NCBI GenBank assembly: GCA_030691435.1
Contig: JAUYEK010000002.1
Span: forward strand, 1 to 6,741
Direction of reading: 5' to 3'
DNA: 6,741 nt
From: Sulfuricella sp.
GTDB lineage: Bacteria > Pseudomonadota > Gammaproteobacteria > Burkholderiales > Sulfuricellaceae
The translations under genes and the position numbers were made by a program. This document shows, one piece after another, positions 5,975 through 6,741 of this stretch. Every line of letters begins with the position of its first letter. Positions within the stretch are counted from its first letter, which is position 1. Below the pieces are notes generated by a model. It did no database searches and had not been told where the DNA came from. It saw nothing but the letters and a program-made list of their open reading frames with translations.

Positions 5975-5986
5975 TAGGGGTTGTGC
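5962..5986 (+). terminator. Perfect 8-bp hairpin at the end of the toxin-antitoxin operon
   Basis: GCACAACC (5962-5969) and GGTTGTGC (5979-5986) are perfectly complementary with a 9-base loop that contains the antitoxin stop region. No T-run follows, so it is not a classical intrinsic terminator. It may be a weak terminator or an RNA 3'-end stabiliser. Confidence 0.4.
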
Positions 5987-6038
5987 CCAGGAAGCAGACA
6001 TGCGCACTGTCCGTAACAGCACGGTAGCGAAACAACTC

Positions 6039-6100
6039 AGCTTGGCCCCTTTGATCCTTAACAATGTTCCAAAAAAGTTCTTCGAAGCTGACCCCTTTGG
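6039..6100. repeat. Pair of short direct repeats (AGCTnGRCCCCTTTG)
   Basis: AGCTTGGCCCCTTTG at 6039-6053 and AGCTGACCCCTTTGG at 6086-6100 match over about 14 positions with a one-base indel. They bracket an AT-rich 32-base spacer and lie exactly where the IS3 orfA similarity stops. The stretch 5987-6103 has no gene that I can support; it reads as degraded or mobile-element junction sequence. Confidence 0.5.
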
Positions 6101-6103
6101 CGC

Positions 6104-6326
6104 TCTTACGTTCTCCGTCCGCAACCGGGAAAGTTCCATCTGCTCTGGCGTGACGGGCTTCGCCCCTGGCCCGTTGAGCTTGCCGAATTCCGCCGCCTTG
6201 ACCCAGTTGCGCAGGGTCTGGCACCCCCAATTCCTTGCCCACGGCGCCAGGCGTCAGTCCTTCCTTGACCCGCTTGACCGCCAGTTCCTTGAATTCGGCG
6301 GTGTACTCCTGCTTTGGCATCTTCAT
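6104..6326 (-). pseudogene. IS3-family transposase OrfA fragment, frameshifted and truncated
   Basis: Read on the minus strand from ATG 6326, which has AAAGGAAG just upstream, the product begins MKMPKQEYTAEFKELAVKRV then KEGLTPGAVGKELGVP, a typical IS3 OrfA helix-turn-helix start. Near 6216-6222 the frame breaks. The continuation QTLRNWVKAAEFGKLNGPG, AKPVTPEQMELSRLRTENVR lies in another frame. After ENVR (about 6104), where a functional OrfA would continue into its leucine zipper (LKRE...), the similarity ends abruptly and unrelated sequence follows. No OrfB catalytic (DDE) domain is present, so the element cannot move by itself. Confidence 0.85.
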
Positions 6327-6394
6327 CGTCTTCCTTTCCAATGTAACGTCTATTTTACGTCACCCTTGGAATACTATTTTTCGGGGGAACCTCA
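6104..6394 (-). mobile_element. IS3-family insertion sequence, left-end remnant
   Basis: The orfA remnant is preceded by about 68 bases of leader, the usual distance from an IS3 left end. At 6394, on the minus strand, the sequence begins TGAGGTTCCCCCGAAAAATA; IS3-family termini characteristically start with TGA. The leader also holds an imperfect palindrome (GTGACGT ... ACGTTAC, about 6342-6362). The right end and orfB are absent, so the terminal repeat cannot be paired and no target duplication can be checked. The left boundary at 6394 is inference. Confidence 0.6.
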
Positions 6395-6741
6395 AGTTCC
6401 AATTGGTTCCTTCTTGACGCCAGCTTCGGCCCCCTTGCCGGAGCCGCCTGCCATCTGCTCATAAAAAGCGAAGCGCTTCTGCAGTTCGTTCTCGTAGAAC
6501 GCCAGCACCTCGCCGCCATCGCTGTCCAGTTCCTTCACCAGCCCGCGGAAGCGCGGCTCGTTCTGGATGAACTCGCGGTAGGACACCGCCGGCTTCTGCG
6601 AATCCAGCGACAGCGGGTTCTTGCCTTCCTGCTCGCGGCGCGGGTCGTAGCGATACAACGGCCAGTGGCCGGTGCTGACCGCCAGTTCCTGCTGCTGGTG
6701 CTGCTTGCTCATGTCGTAGCCATGCTCGACGCAGGGGCTGT
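6392..6741 (-). CDS. Pyruvate:ferredoxin/flavodoxin oxidoreductase, C-terminal end (partial)
   Basis: This is the last 115 or so residues of a large single-chain pyruvate:ferredoxin oxidoreductase (NifJ/YdbK type, about 1,150-1,200 residues), which oxidises pyruvate to acetyl-CoA and reduces ferredoxin or flavodoxin using thiamine diphosphate and iron-sulfur clusters. The gene enters from the right edge. The visible SPCVEHGYDMS carries the conserved late Cys that, in this family, ligates the thiamine-proximal cluster, followed by the highly conserved STGHWPLYRYDPRR and then NPLSLDSQKPAVSYREFIQNE, PRFRGL and FYEQMAG. An apparent ATG at 6712 is internal. Proteins of this family normally end shortly after the YEQMAG region. 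Here a tail GSGKGAEAGVKKEPIGT follows, and the TGA stop coincides with the likely terminus of the IS3 remnant. Confidence 0.9.
   Translation of the reverse strand, partial: SPCVEHGYDMSKQHQQQELAVSTGHWPLYRYDPRREQEGKNPLSLDSQKPAVSYREFIQNEPRFRGLVKELDSDGGEVLAFYENELQKRFAFYEQMAGGSGKGAEAGVKKEPIGT

Noticed and set aside
6386..6410. GGAACC ... GGTTCC inverted repeat as a terminator of the oxidoreductase gene
   Set aside because: The stem is only 6 bp, overlaps the last codons and has no T-run; it is more likely incidental to the IS junction.
6000..6464. A 154-codon plus-strand frame across the right-end junction
   Set aside because: It is antisense to the IS3 orfA remnant and the oxidoreductase tail and encodes nothing recognisable.

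Overview
The window looks like the chromosome of a betaproteobacterium, possibly of the Nitrosomonadales/Gallionellaceae kind. The base composition is GC-rich, with strong third-position GC that produces long antisense open frames. The minus-strand order HAD-IB phosphatase, pcnB, folK, panB is, from memory, typical of Betaproteobacteria. The genus cannot be fixed from the sequence.

Minus-strand housekeeping block (1-4581). In transcription order it holds a HAD-IB family phosphatase (start TTG 4581), a decayed 3' fragment of an ABC-transporter ATPase, an exported metallo-beta-lactamase-fold hydrolase (start 3745), poly(A) polymerase pcnB, HPPK folK (folate) and panB (pantothenate; runs off the left edge). 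folK and panB are 6 bases apart and pcnB and folK overlap, so at least these three are probably co-transcribed. Two copies of an unusual element sit immediately before and after pcnB. Each is an array of 7-base units (GTRAGGG consensus) facing an inverted array of the same units (CCCTYAC). One copy supplies the last codons of pcnB and the region where folK translation must begin. The hydrolase, the ATPase fragment and the upstream repeat together look like an insertion between the HAD gene and pcnB.

Plus-strand block (4633-5974). A CbiM/NikM-like membrane permease that lacks the usual second-position His is divergent from the HAD gene. It is followed by a compact toxin-antitoxin pair, a BrnT-type toxin overlapping a CopG-type antitoxin. 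The pair has a candidate palindromic operator at its start and a perfect hairpin at its end.

Right end (5975-6741). A degraded IS3-family orfA fragment, frameshifted and lacking orfB, lies directly against the 3' end of a pyruvate:ferredoxin oxidoreductase gene that enters from beyond the right edge. The IS terminus probably supplies that gene's stop codon. Between the toxin-antitoxin pair and the IS remnant is non-coding sequence with a short direct repeat.

The least explained features are the paired heptamer arrays around pcnB, the ATPase remnant and the IS-made 3' end of the oxidoreductase gene. I see no evidence of a wholly new multi-gene system.
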